From positions 1-64,000 of the forward strand of contig JAFSTC010000054.1 in assembly GCA_017450705.1 (NCBI GenBank): a stretch of DNA of 64,000 nucleotides, in the 5' to 3' direction. The notes below the pieces were generated by a model that saw nothing but the letters and a program-made list of their open reading frames with translations, was not told the DNA's origin and searched no databases. Positions 15,574 to 25,663 of this stretch are shown here, piece after piece (positions within the stretch are counted from its first letter, which is position 1; each line of letters starts with the position of its first letter). The translations under genes were made by a program, and so were the position numbers. Origin of the DNA: Lentisphaeria bacterium (GTDB lineage Bacteria > Verrucomicrobiota > Lentisphaeria > Victivallales > Victivallaceae).

Positions 15574-18500
15574 ATGAAACAATCAAGAGTGCTTTATTTC
15601 TTCGGACTGCTCCTGCCGCTGGCCGTCGCCGCCGACGGCGGCAAGCCGGAGATAGAGTTCTCCTTCGAGAAGAACTATGGCATCGACGCTCCGGTGAAGA
15701 TGCTCAAGTCGGAGAAGACCACCGTCGTCAAGCCCCATCCGGGCGGCAAGGTCCTCGACAAGGAGAAACTGCTGGTCCCCGGACTTGCCGGCAAGGGACT
15801 TCACATCGGCGGCCGCGAGGGGCAGGGGCATGACTCCGTCATCTTCTACCGCAAGGAGGGACTGGTCCCCGCGGGAGAAGGCAGCGTCAGTTTCTGGGTC
15901 CGCCCGGACGATTGGGATTTTACCAGCAGCAGAAACATCTGTTTCGTCCGCCTGATCGCCCCCTCCGGGGAGTCTCTCGCGATCGTCTCCCAGATGACGG
16001 GGGGAAAGAACCGGATCGTCTTCAGCTGCGGCGTGGTCAACAAGCCCGGCGGCTCCAGCGTGCGCGCCACGCCGGAGAAGCCCTGGAAGAAGGGCGTCTG
16101 GCATCACGTCGCCGCAACGTGGGGAAACGGCAAGATGACGGTCTATTTGGACGGCAAACCGGCCGCGTCCGGGGACTTCAAGCCCGCCGCGAAGGATTTC
16201 AACAATCTCTCGCTGGGAGATGTCTGGGGGCACGTGAGCCCCGGAAATTCCACGCTGGATGACGTCAGGATCTTCCACAGAAAACTCGATGACAAAGAGG
16301 TCGAAGGGGAATTCGGCCGCCGGGCGGGGACGCTGGTCTCCGCCCGTCATTGTATAGAACTCAAACTCGGGCGCAGAACGGCCGTCGTCGACGGCCGGAT
16401 CGACCCGGGGGAATACGCTTCCGGGTTTGCCTTCATGCGGCTGCGCGGGAAGAATGTCGATCCCGTTCTTTCCGACCGCCAGACGGCCGTTTTTCTGTCG
16501 GGCGACGCGGAAAATCTCTACTGGGGCGCGGTGTCCGCCGGGGAGAATCTCAAGACCGTCGTCAAAAACCGAGACGGGAATGTCTGGGAGGACGATTCTC
16601 TCGAGCTTTACGTCACATCCGTCGGAGACAACGCCCCGACGCACCACTTCATCGTCAACAGCGCCGACGCGGTGTACGACGCCGTCATCGCCCGGGGATC
16701 CGAAGATAAGAGCTGGAATTGCAATGGGTTGCAAGTCAAGTCTCTCCGGCAGGGAAAATCGTGGTGCTTCGAAGCCGCGATCCCGTGGAAGGAGATCGGG
16801 ATCTCTCCCGACGAGGGAAAGAGTTTTCTCTTCAACGCCTGCCGCACTTTCGTCGGCGTGAAAGCCGTCGATAAAGATTACGCCTACGACCGGAACGCCT
16901 CCGCCACGGTCTGGAGCGCCGTTTCTCCCGGCCCCTATGCCGACCGGCGCTTTTATGCCCGCGCGGTCTTTGCCGCCGCCGCTCCCGCCTTCGTCTACAC
17001 GCCTTTTGAAAATGTTTATACCCGCAATATCGATTCTGTTGTGAACGTCACCGCCTCCTCCTCCGCACCCGACACCGTCACCCTCTCTGCCCGCATCGAC
17101 GGAAAACCCAAGTTCCACGTGGAACAAAGTCAGAATATCCCGGCCGGAAAAACGGCCTCTTTTTCCCTCAAAGGCGAAGTCGCCCGCGAAGGAAGCATCG
17201 AAACTTCTCTCGTCAGCAAAAATCACGGCACGCTGTTTGCCGCGGAAATACCCTACCGCAAGTCCTCTCCGCTTCTCTACCACTCCCTCTTCACCCGGCT
17301 CGACAAAAATCAGCTGGTCTTCGTGACCGAGTGCCGGGACTCCGGCGGTCAGAAATGCGGCGTTTCCCTGCGCATGACCGAATGGGATTCCGGCCGGGAG
17401 GTCTTCAAGGCCCGGCAGACCGTCACGACGGCCCGGGGCAGGAACCACACCGCGTTCGACATCGCCAGTCTGCCGGAAGGTCTCTTCCGCGTCCATTACG
17501 AGCTGAGCGACGCTTCCGGCAAGGTGTTTGCCAAAGATACGGAGTACTACGTCAATTACCGGGGGAATCCCCCGTGGCACGGCACGCAGGTCGGCGCGGA
17601 GGACGTGGTCCCCGTCCCGTGGACGGCTCCCGAGTTCGGCAAAGACACCTTCAAATGCTGGGGCAGAAGCCACCGCTTCGGCGGAGAGGGCGTCCTCTCT
17701 TCGCTGGAAAGCGCCGGGAGGGAACTGCTTGCCCGGCCCGTAAGGCTGGTCCTCGACGGAAAGAACGTGAAATTCACGGCGGAACGGGTCAAAGCAGGGA
17801 AGGGCTTCGCCGAATATCTGCTGACGCCCGCGGACGGGAAACTGCCGCTCAAAATCCTGGCCCGGGCGGAGTTCGACGGCTTCATCTGGTTCGATCTTGT
17901 GCTGTCCAAGGGACTTCCTGTCAATGCCCTTTTTCTCGAGGTCCCGCTTGACCGGCGGCACGTGATCGCCGTCGACGACAATTCCTCCGCCAACGTCAAA
18001 TACGACATCACGTCGTGGACGAGCCGGAGTTATTCCAAAAACCCCGTCTTCGATCCCTTCTGGTGGATCGGCGGCGAGTCCAGCGGCGTCATGGGCGGCG
18101 TGGAGAGCTGTATCGACTGGCACTTCAAACACAAGAGCCGCGGTCTGGTCTACGCCGTCACGCCGAAGGAGGTCACGGTCACGTTCAACTTCATTGACAC
18201 GCCTTTTACCCTTGACCGGGAGCGCCGGATCGGATTCTATCTGCAGGGTACGCCGGTCAAGCCCAAGGACCGCACGGCCGCTCTTCTCCGCGACCGGAAG
18301 AGCATGTGGAGCTGGAGCGGCTACTACACGAATTTCTACGAGCACAAGTGGCCGGGCATGATGTACACCGACCGGTACAATCTCATGCACGGCATCCAGA
18401 AGCGCGGTTCGCGGATCTTCTGGTACAACTCCAGCAAGGGTGCTTCCCCGGTCTCCCCGTGGTGGAACCGCTACGGCATCGACTGGAACATCGCCGGCGA

Positions 18501-19497
18501 CCCCGGAAGGGCCCAGCAGGACATGACCGTGGCCACGCGGATTCTTCGCGACCGCAATCTCTGGGCGTGGACGTGTCTCAACAGCCGCAGTTTCATGGAA
18601 TACAAACTTTACACCATCAACTGGTTCCTCAACTGCAAAGACTACGAGTGCCGCGACCTTTACTTCGATCTGGCCTGGCCCAGGTTCTGCAGCAATCCCT
18701 ATCACGGCTGCGTGCGGCGCGACGAATTCGGCTACACCCACAGGAGATTCGACCTGAGGAATTTGCGGGAGTTCCACAAGCGCATCTACATCGCCATGAA
18801 AAAGAAGGACCCGACGGCCCTGATGCTGGGCCACGAGACCTTCTACCGGGTCCCGTCGGACAGCTTTTTCGACATCATCGGCGGCGGGGAGACCTTCGAG
18901 AGACAGATCGCCCAGACCCACAATTACTATGACATCCTCACGCCTGAGGTCATGCGCATCCTCTTCGGTCTGCGGAGCAACGAAGCCAAGGTCTCCATGA
19001 GCTGTCAGATCGTCCGCACCATGCAGATGTACAGCCCTCAGCTCTACCGCAAGCTGGATGCGGTTTCCCCCAGCATCATGGAGAAGGAGCACCGGCACTT
19101 CTATGCCTACTCCGGGGCGCACAACATCTCGAACTCCATCTTTTCCACCCGGAACGACGTGCTGGGACCGATCCTCGGGGACGTGTACGAGTCCCTCGGG
19201 CTGGACCGCCGCTTCCACGCGTACTGGGATGGCTCCGGCGGCATTTCGCCTTTCGTCAGGCATGAGCGCTTCATCTTCGGGGCCCATTCCGGTTCCGGAC
19301 GGCTGTTCGTGATCGTTCTCAACGATACCGATAAGGAGATGGCCAACGGCGTCGTCATCGATCCCGCCGTCATCCCCGTTCCGGGCCTCGTGGGGAAGGA
19401 CATCTTTTCCGGCGAAAAGTTCCGGCTGGAGAACAACAAACTCGCGTTCCGGCTCCCGCCCCGGGAGTCGAGATTTATCCTTTTCGATGGCAAATGA
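15574..19497 (+). CDS. Secreted LamG + CBM9-like + GH123-type glycosidase-like protein (copy A)
   Basis: 1307 aa. The signal peptide is MKQSRVLYFFGLLLPLAVA. Residues ~60-245 form a LamG/concanavalin A-like domain (GSVSFWVRPDDWDF, GVWHHVAATWGNGKMTVYLDG, LDDVRIFHRKL). Residues ~255-430 form a CBM9-like domain (AVVDGRIDPGEYASGF, ENLYWGAV, VWEDDSLELYV, CFEAAIPWKEIGI). From about 660 comes the GH123/DUF6067-type beta-sandwich (FKCWGRSHRFGGEGVLSSLES, FWWIGGESSGVMGGVES), followed by a probable TIM barrel (WWNRYGIDWNIAGDPG, FDLAWPRFCSNPYHGC, GHETFYRVPSD). Known GH123 enzymes are beta-N-acetylgalactosaminidases, but these proteins are distant, so the activity is not established. It is paired with the leaderless GH-D protein that follows and is a paralogue of 21717-25637. 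Confidence 0.88.
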   Translation: MKQSRVLYFFGLLLPLAVAADGGKPEIEFSFEKNYGIDAPVKMLKSEKTTVVKPHPGGKVLDKEKLLVPGLAGKGLHIGGREGQGHDSVIFYRKEGLVPAGEGSVSFWVRPDDWDFTSSRNICFVRLIAPSGESLAIVSQMTGGKNRIVFSCGVVNKPGGSSVRATPEKPWKKGVWHHVAATWGNGKMTVYLDGKPAASGDFKPAAKDFNNLSLGDVWGHVSPGNSTLDDVRIFHRKLDDKEVEGEFGRRAGTLVSARHCIELKLGRRTAVVDGRIDPGEYASGFAFMRLRGKNVDPVLSDRQTAVFLSGDAENLYWGAVSAGENLKTVVKNRDGNVWEDDSLELYVTSVGDNAPTHHFIVNSADAVYDAVIARGSEDKSWNCNGLQVKSLRQGKSWCFEAAIPWKEIGISPDEGKSFLFNACRTFVGVKAVDKDYAYDRNASATVWSAVSPGPYADRRFYARAVFAAAAPAFVYTPFENVYTRNIDSVVNVTASSSAPDTVTLSARIDGKPKFHVEQSQNIPAGKTASFSLKGEVAREGSIETSLVSKNHGTLFAAEIPYRKSSPLLYHSLFTRLDKNQLVFVTECRDSGGQKCGVSLRMTEWDSGREVFKARQTVTTARGRNHTAFDIASLPEGLFRVHYELSDASGKVFAKDTEYYVNYRGNPPWHGTQVGAEDVVPVPWTAPEFGKDTFKCWGRSHRFGGEGVLSSLESAGRELLARPVRLVLDGKNVKFTAERVKAGKGFAEYLLTPADGKLPLKILARAEFDGFIWFDLVLSKGLPVNALFLEVPLDRRHVIAVDDNSSANVKYDITSWTSRSYSKNPVFDPFWWIGGESSGVMGGVESCIDWHFKHKSRGLVYAVTPKEVTVTFNFIDTPFTLDRERRIGFYLQGTPVKPKDRTAALLRDRKSMWSWSGYYTNFYEHKWPGMMYTDRYNLMHGIQKRGSRIFWYNSSKGASPVSPWWNRYGIDWNIAGDPGRAQQDMTVATRILRDRNLWAWTCLNSRSFMEYKLYTINWFLNCKDYECRDLYFDLAWPRFCSNPYHGCVRRDEFGYTHRRFDLRNLREFHKRIYIAMKKKDPTALMLGHETFYRVPSDSFFDIIGGGETFERQIAQTHNYYDILTPEVMRILFGLRSNEAKVSMSCQIVRTMQMYSPQLYRKLDAVSPSIMEKEHRHFYAYSGAHNISNSIFSTRNDVLGPILGDVYESLGLDRRFHAYWDGSGGISPFVRHERFIFGAHSGSGRLFVIVLNDTDKEMANGVVIDPAVIPVPGLVGKDIFSGEKFRLENNKLAFRLPPRESRFILFDGK

Positions 19498-19548
19498 TTT
19501 CAAAGATAAGACGTTGAAAATTTTTCCGATATGAAACAGGGGTGAAAA

Positions 19549-21678
19549 ATGAAACCGACCTACGGAAACTTTCAAAACTATTCCTTCAGGTTCGATCCCG
19601 CGGCATGCCGCTTCGAGCTGTTCTACCACCGCTTCGACGACGAGACCGAAAAAGTCTTCCTGTCGGGCCGTGTCCTGACGGCCGGCGGATTGGCTCAGCC
19701 GGAGGGGCTGACGGTCACCGACCGCAGCGATTTCCGCACGGACAGACGGTACACGGTCTTTTCGGGCGAAAGGGGGAGCACACCTCTCTTCGAGATCACG
19801 TTCGAGCTCGACCGGGAGGAGATCCGTCTGCGCTGTTCGGGGGACGTTTCCCTCGAGGGACTTCTCCACTGGGGCGAAAATGTCGCGGACACCATTTCCG
19901 GCGTCTATGCCGGTGACAGCCCCGTGCTTCAGGGGACCTCCGGGCCAGCCGTCCGCGCGGGCGACGACATGCTCTTCGACCGCAAAGAGGACCGCGTCCT
20001 GCGCTTCATCCCCGAGGGAAACTTCAAACTTGCCTTCGACTGGGATGAAAACGCCTACGCCTTCCGGGCCGGGCGGGGCCGCTGCGTTTCCTCTTTCGCG
20101 CTGCGTCTTCAGGTCCGCGAACACTTTGTGGCGGAAAGCATGCACATGCGCTACACGCCCATCAACAAGCACAGCTGGTTTGCCACAGCGCCCGTGGGCT
20201 GGATGACGTGGTACGCCACGCGCTTCGACGCCTGCGAGGCGGAAGTCCTGGAAAACACCCGGAAGATGAAGGAATTGCTCGGACCCTATACCGACAACCT
20301 CGTTTCCTGGGTGGACTGGGAGTGGTACCACCCCCGCCACGGCGCCAAAGACGACGCCGGGTGCGACATTTTCGAACCCCGCAAGGACGCCTATCCCCAC
20401 GGCATGGCCTATGTGGCGAAAAAAATCGAGGAGGCCGGGTGCATCCCGGCCATCTGGATCGCCCCCACCAACGAGCCGCGGAAGAACAAGTGGTTCAAGG
20501 CCCATCCCGACTGCGTCCTGGGGCCGTGGCCCACGTGGAGCGGCCAGTGGTGGATCGACCCCTCCCGTCCGGAGATCTTCAGCGAGTACATCCCCATGGT
20601 GATCCGGCAGATGCTCGACTGGGGATACCGGGCCATCAAATGGGACTGCCTGAGCAGCAATCCGGCCATGTGGAGCTATCACCACGACGAACTGGCCGAT
20701 CCCTCCGTCTCTCCGGAGCAGTACGCCCATAAGGTGGTGGCCGCCGGACGCAAGGCCGCGGGAGACGACATTTTCATGCTCTTCTGCAACCCCGTCACCG
20801 ACAATGAAATGGCCACGGGGACCGACGTCTTCGACGCCGCCCGCATCGGCGGTGACGTCTTCGGCTGGTACGAGTTCTGCGAGCGGGCCATCGACCGGCT
20901 CTTCCACTTCTTCCCCATCCACAACACGATCCTCTACACCGACGGCGACAACATCGTGCTGCGGGAGGAATACAATACGGTCACGCAGGCGCAAAGCCGG
21001 GTCTCCTTCTACGGCCTGACCGGTCTGCCCGTGACGGTGGGCGACCGCTTCCGCGAGTATGACGAGACCCGCATCGACATGCTGCGCCGGATCGTTCCCG
21101 TGGTCGACGTGACCCCCGTGGAGTTCCGCGCCAAATTTCCCGACGGCGCCTCACGCAAGATCGTCACCGCCTTCAGCCGTCCCTTCGGCGACTGGCAGGT
21201 GGCCGCGCTGGTCAACACGCGGGAGAATCCGCTGGAGCTGACGCTGGATTTCGCCGCCGACTGCCGTCTGGAGACCGGGGAGGGCCGGTGTTACGCCGTC
21301 TACGATTACTGGAAGGGGCAGTTCCTCGGCGTGCATGAAAGAAGCGTTTCCGTCAAGGTCGCTCCCTTCGAGACCGCCGTGCTCCGGATCACGCCCGTCG
21401 CCGACGACATGCTGCCGACCCTCGTTTCCAGTTCGCGCCACATCACCCAGGGCGGGTACGAATTGGCCGATATGAAGCGCGATGTCGCGGGCGGCGTTCT
21501 CCGCGGCGTCGTGAAATGCGTCCCCGGCGAGCCCTGCCGGCTGAGTTTTCTCGTCCCCGAGGGCATGGAGATCGCTGCCTCGGGCGGCGTCTGGGAAAAA
21601 TCCGGTCCCTGCGGCGTGCTCACGATCCTCAAAAAAGAGGGCGGCGAGGCGGCGTGGAAGCTGAAGAAAAAGAAGTAG
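19549..21678 (+). CDS. Clan GH-D (GH27/GH36-like) glycosidase, probably an alpha-galactosidase type (copy A)
   Basis: 709 aa, with no signal peptide. An N-terminal beta domain (to ~residue 210) precedes a TIM barrel that starts at WMTWYATRFDACEAEVLENTRKM. AIKWDC (Asp366) fits the clan GH-D nucleophile motif (KWD) and ARIGGD (Asp436) fits the acid/base position. WIAPTNEPRKNKWFKAHPD and the C-terminal beta domain also fit. GH27/GH36 enzymes hydrolyse alpha-galactosides with retention. The exact substrate here is uncertain, since other specificities exist in the clan. The lack of a leader suggests it acts in the cytoplasm on imported oligosaccharides. It is a close paralogue of 25664-27814. Confidence 0.82.
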   Translation: MKPTYGNFQNYSFRFDPAACRFELFYHRFDDETEKVFLSGRVLTAGGLAQPEGLTVTDRSDFRTDRRYTVFSGERGSTPLFEITFELDREEIRLRCSGDVSLEGLLHWGENVADTISGVYAGDSPVLQGTSGPAVRAGDDMLFDRKEDRVLRFIPEGNFKLAFDWDENAYAFRAGRGRCVSSFALRLQVREHFVAESMHMRYTPINKHSWFATAPVGWMTWYATRFDACEAEVLENTRKMKELLGPYTDNLVSWVDWEWYHPRHGAKDDAGCDIFEPRKDAYPHGMAYVAKKIEEAGCIPAIWIAPTNEPRKNKWFKAHPDCVLGPWPTWSGQWWIDPSRPEIFSEYIPMVIRQMLDWGYRAIKWDCLSSNPAMWSYHHDELADPSVSPEQYAHKVVAAGRKAAGDDIFMLFCNPVTDNEMATGTDVFDAARIGGDVFGWYEFCERAIDRLFHFFPIHNTILYTDGDNIVLREEYNTVTQAQSRVSFYGLTGLPVTVGDRFREYDETRIDMLRRIVPVVDVTPVEFRAKFPDGASRKIVTAFSRPFGDWQVAALVNTRENPLELTLDFAADCRLETGEGRCYAVYDYWKGQFLGVHERSVSVKVAPFETAVLRITPVADDMLPTLVSSSRHITQGGYELADMKRDVAGGVLRGVVKCVPGEPCRLSFLVPEGMEIAASGGVWEKSGPCGVLTILKKEGGEAAWKLKKKK

Positions 21679-21716
21679 ACTTTTCAAAGAGAATATTCAA
21701 AATAGGGATTGATTTC

Positions 21717-24700
21717 ATGAAACATCTTTTTTCGGCACTTTTACTGGCACTTTCCCTCTGCGCTTTCGGGGCGGCGGAGCCGGAGATCTCGTTTTCCTTC
21801 GAAAAAGGCGCGGCGCCGGACGCTCCCGTGCCGCTGCTCTCCGGCAAAGGCAAGTCCGGTTTGAAGCCCCACTTCGACAAGGATGGGGATCCCGGCCGGA
21901 TGATCGTTCCCGGACTTTCCGGTCAGGCGCTGCGCGTGGGCAGTTCCCCGGAGCAGAAGGGGCACGATGCCGTGACGTACTATCTGCAGAGCGGCATCAT
22001 GGCGGCCGCGCAGGGCAGCTTCTCCTTCTGGATGAAGGCGGTGGACTGGAATCAGGACAACCGCAAGGGCCACGCCTTCGTGCGCCTGATGAGTCAGGAT
22101 CAGGAAAGTCTCGTCGCCGTGGCCCAGAATCTGCGGGGCAGTTACCGCGTCCGTCTGCTGGGAGGTGTGCTCAAGGACGGTGTCCGCAATCCCAGCGTCG
22201 AGGGCGTCAAAGCCGACTGGCAGATGGGCGAGTGGCATCACATCGCCGTCACCTGGGGCAAGGGGAAGATGTCCCTCTACCTCGACGGGGAGTTCGCCGG
22301 CGCCCGGGACGTGCCGACGGCAAAGAACGATTACAGACTGCTCTATCTTGGGCAGAGATGGGACAAGGAGCCCGGCATCACCCTCATCGACGAGCTCCGC
22401 TTCTTCCGCCGGACCCTCACCGACGCCGAAGTCCGCGATGAATTCCGGCGTCTCGCCGGCGCCGCGTCCGGCGGGCATCGGACTTTCGAGGTGAAACTCT
22501 CCCCCCGGTCGCCCCGGCTGGACGGCGCGGTGGAGCCCGCGGAATATGCCGCAGGCTTTGCCCTCATGCACGAGACGAGGAACAAGCAGACCGGCTTCTA
22601 CGCCGAGTACCAGCCCCGCTGCTATCTCTCCTACGACCGGGAAAATCTCTATTTCGCCATGGTCTCCAGCGGCGACCTGCGGCGGATGATCAAGGAGCAC
22701 GACGGCAACGTCTGGGAGGACGACTGCATCGAGTTCTACGTCTCCAAGTCCGGCACGCACACGGATATCTACCACTTCATCATCAACGCCGACTGCGCCG
22801 TGTACGACTCCCGGGTCAGCGCGGGACGGGAGATCAAGTCCTTCAATGCCGAGGGCGTTCGGCTCAAATCGAAGGTCGTCGACGGCCGCTGGGTGCTGGA
22901 GGCCGCTTTCCCGTGGCGTACCTTCGGCTTCTCTCCCGCCGACACGGAGAGTTTTTACTTCAATCTCTGCCGCTCCTACCGGGGCAACCCCAAGGGTGAC
23001 TTCGCCGGTGACCTCAACCGGCACGCCTCCGAGGGGCGCAACGACATCCGCCGCTGTTCGGTCAGCGTGAGCAGCGGCGCTTTCGCCGACGCTTCCGGCT
23101 TCGGCAAGATCATTTTTGCGCCGAACGCGCCCGCCTTCGACCTGGCCCCCGTGGGACGGCTCATCAAGGGCGAGGTGGATTCAAAAATGAGCTTTTTCCC
23201 GGCCGCGGACGACGTCCTGACGGCCCGGCTCTCCACGGGGAACGGTCCCGGAGCCTTCCGCTTCGAAAAGGCGCTCAAGTGTGCGGCGGGCAAGACCGCA
23301 AATCAGGCGATCCGCGGCAAATGCGCCGGCAACGGCACGCTCACCGTCCGCCTCGACTCCGCGGCGGCGGGAGAACTCCTCCGGGCGAAGCTCGCCTACG
23401 AGAAGCCGACGCTGCTCAAATTCAGATCCTTTGTCGCCGATCCGCCCAAAATGCAGCTGGTCTTCACCACCGAGGGCGGGGAGGATTCCGGCGAGGCGTG
23501 TTTCGTCCGCATCCGGATGAAGGACTGGAAGACCGGCGCGATCGTCTATGACAGCACCCAGCCCCTGAAGCTGCGCCGGGGCATCATCACCCAGCGGTTC
23601 GACCTGACGGCCCTGCCGCCGGGCGTTTTCGATCTGCTCTATACCTTCACCGACAAGACGGGAAAAGTCCTCGCCGACGATTACGGGTATTTTGCCAAGC
23701 CCGACGGCAAGGCTCCGTGGGAGGGCACGACCGCCGGAGCCGGCGACATCGTCCCCGAACCGTGGACTCTTCCCGAGGCGGACGACACCGTCTTCTCCTG
23801 CTGGGGAAGAAAGTATACATTGGGCGGGAATGGACTGGTTTCCTCCGTCACGAGTCAGGGAAAGGAACTTCTGAGCCGCCCCGTGACCCTCGTCCTCGAC
23901 GGGAAAAAGCTCGAGTTTTCTTCGAAGCTGGTCAAAAAGGGCAAGTCCTTTGCGGACTATCTCCTGACGGCGAAAAACGGCGTCCCGGTGACGGCGGATA
24001 TCCGCGCCGAGTTCGACGGTTTCCTCTGGATCACGGTCCATGCGGGGAAGGCCGGATTCAAGGCAAAATCCCTCCGGCTCGAATACCCCGTGAACCGCAA
24101 AAATTCCCACGTCTTCGACGATTGCTCGACCATCTACGTGAAACAGGATTTCGCCAAGTGGTCCGACAAGACGATCTTCAACGACCCCACCCAGAAGCCC
24201 TTTTTCTGGATCGGCGGTCCGGAGATCGGTCTCATGGGCGGCATCGACAGCTGCCGCGGCTGGTACTGCAAGGACAAGAAAAAGGCCGCAAGCCTGAAGG
24301 TCTCTCCTGAGGAGGCCGTCGTTTCGCTCGCGTTCATCGATACGCCGGTCGAGATGAAAGCGCCGCGGAAGATCGAGTTCTATCTTCAGGCGACGCCCTC
24401 CAAGAAAAAGTCCCTGATCGCGGCCGATCTGGACCCGCTGACGGTCCGGATGACGTGGCATCCCACCCGTTTCTTCGAGTGGAAAGCGCCGGGCCAGGTC
24501 AACGACAGCCACATGCAGCAGTTCCTCGCCATGGAAAAGACCCAGGGCATCCACTGGTGGCACTACTTCGGCACCAAGGGCAGTTCGCCCCGCTTCCCGT
24601 GGTGGGGCTGGTACGGTCCCGACTGGAATATGCTCGGCGATCCCGCCTGGTTCCAGCAGGAGACCCCCACCGCCGACCGGGCCGCCATGGACCGGGGCAT

Positions 24701-25637
24701 CTGGACATGGACGTGCATGAACAGCCGGAACTTCTTCGACCACAAGATCGAAAACGTGCGTTACTATCTCGGCGTCGATAAATACAAGGTCCGGGACATC
24801 TATTTCGATCTGGCCTGGCCCTATCCCTGCCGCAACGCCGTGCACGGCTGCCTGTGGAAGGACGAGTTCGGTTTCACCCATTCCGACTACGACATGAAGG
24901 CCCTGCGCGAGTTCCACAAGCGGGCCTACATCATGATGAAGCAGAAAACGCCCAATGCCGTGATGAAGGGCCACGTCCGCTACACCCGCTGCCCGTCGGA
25001 CAACTTTTTCGACATCCTCACCGTGGGCGAATCCTACGAGCGTCAGATCGCCGAAAAGCACAACTACTATGAGGTCTTCGTGCCGGAGACCCTGCGCATG
25101 CTCTACGGCTACCGGACGAATGAGTTCACCATCCAGCTGGGGCCCCAGATCTTCCGCACGATCCAGGTGTACAACAGGAACAAACTCAAGGATTTCAACC
25201 CGGACGATCCCAAGATCGACAAGGCCCAGCGTCACTATCTGGCCTACGTGGAGAGTTTCGGCTTCACCCGCCATATCTACTGGCGGCGGACCAACGGCGA
25301 GAAACAGCTGATCCAGCTGGGAGAAGCCAAAAACACGCTGGGCAGACTGCCGAAGTTCTACTGCTTCTGGGACAAGACCTGCGGCATCAGGGCCGAAAAG
25401 GACCATCCGCGCTTCATCTACAGCGCCTATGCCGGAAACGGCAAAGTTCTGGTCATCGCCCTGAACGACACCGACGAACCCATGCGCAACGCCGTGGTCG
25501 TCGACGGCGCGAAACTGCCCATGCCTTCCGCGGAGGGCAAAGAGGTTTTCAGCGGCCGCAAGTACGCCTTTTCGGACGGAAAGATCGTCTTCGACCTTCC
25601 GCCCCGGGAATCGGCTTTCGTCATGTTCGAAAAATGA
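21717..25637 (+). CDS. Secreted LamG + CBM9-like + GH123-type glycosidase-like protein (copy B)
   Basis: 1306 aa from ATG 21717, where a clean signal peptide begins (MKHLFSALLLALSLCAFGAA); the frame stays open upstream into the previous gene, which is not used. The domain order is the same as in 15574-19497: LamG (GSFSFWMKAVDWN, GEWHHIAVTWGKGKMSLYLDG, ITLIDELRFFRRTL), CBM9-like (PRLDGAVEPAEYAAGF, VWEDDCIEFYVS), a GH123/DUF6067-type sandwich (FSCWGRKYTLGGNGLVSS, FWIGGPEIGLMGGIDSC) and a barrel region (WWGWYGPDWNMLGDP, FDLAWPYPCRNAVHGC). It is the second half-copy of a duplicated two-gene cassette. Copies A and B differ most in the LamG and linker parts, which suggests different target glycans. 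Confidence 0.88.
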   Translation: MKHLFSALLLALSLCAFGAAEPEISFSFEKGAAPDAPVPLLSGKGKSGLKPHFDKDGDPGRMIVPGLSGQALRVGSSPEQKGHDAVTYYLQSGIMAAAQGSFSFWMKAVDWNQDNRKGHAFVRLMSQDQESLVAVAQNLRGSYRVRLLGGVLKDGVRNPSVEGVKADWQMGEWHHIAVTWGKGKMSLYLDGEFAGARDVPTAKNDYRLLYLGQRWDKEPGITLIDELRFFRRTLTDAEVRDEFRRLAGAASGGHRTFEVKLSPRSPRLDGAVEPAEYAAGFALMHETRNKQTGFYAEYQPRCYLSYDRENLYFAMVSSGDLRRMIKEHDGNVWEDDCIEFYVSKSGTHTDIYHFIINADCAVYDSRVSAGREIKSFNAEGVRLKSKVVDGRWVLEAAFPWRTFGFSPADTESFYFNLCRSYRGNPKGDFAGDLNRHASEGRNDIRRCSVSVSSGAFADASGFGKIIFAPNAPAFDLAPVGRLIKGEVDSKMSFFPAADDVLTARLSTGNGPGAFRFEKALKCAAGKTANQAIRGKCAGNGTLTVRLDSAAAGELLRAKLAYEKPTLLKFRSFVADPPKMQLVFTTEGGEDSGEACFVRIRMKDWKTGAIVYDSTQPLKLRRGIITQRFDLTALPPGVFDLLYTFTDKTGKVLADDYGYFAKPDGKAPWEGTTAGAGDIVPEPWTLPEADDTVFSCWGRKYTLGGNGLVSSVTSQGKELLSRPVTLVLDGKKLEFSSKLVKKGKSFADYLLTAKNGVPVTADIRAEFDGFLWITVHAGKAGFKAKSLRLEYPVNRKNSHVFDDCSTIYVKQDFAKWSDKTIFNDPTQKPFFWIGGPEIGLMGGIDSCRGWYCKDKKKAASLKVSPEEAVVSLAFIDTPVEMKAPRKIEFYLQATPSKKKSLIAADLDPLTVRMTWHPTRFFEWKAPGQVNDSHMQQFLAMEKTQGIHWWHYFGTKGSSPRFPWWGWYGPDWNMLGDPAWFQQETPTADRAAMDRGIWTWTCMNSRNFFDHKIENVRYYLGVDKYKVRDIYFDLAWPYPCRNAVHGCLWKDEFGFTHSDYDMKALREFHKRAYIMMKQKTPNAVMKGHVRYTRCPSDNFFDILTVGESYERQIAEKHNYYEVFVPETLRMLYGYRTNEFTIQLGPQIFRTIQVYNRNKLKDFNPDDPKIDKAQRHYLAYVESFGFTRHIYWRRTNGEKQLIQLGEAKNTLGRLPKFYCFWDKTCGIRAEKDHPRFIYSAYAGNGKVLVIALNDTDEPMRNAVVVDGAKLPMPSAEGKEVFSGRKYAFSDGKIVFDLPPRESAFVMFEK

Positions 25638-25663
25638 CAGCAGAATATAGGATGTTTGTCTGA

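Noticed and set aside
21516-21716. N-terminal extension of the copy B LamG/GH123-like gene
   Set aside because: The frame is open upstream but lies inside the preceding glycosidase gene and would bury the signal peptide that begins at 21717.
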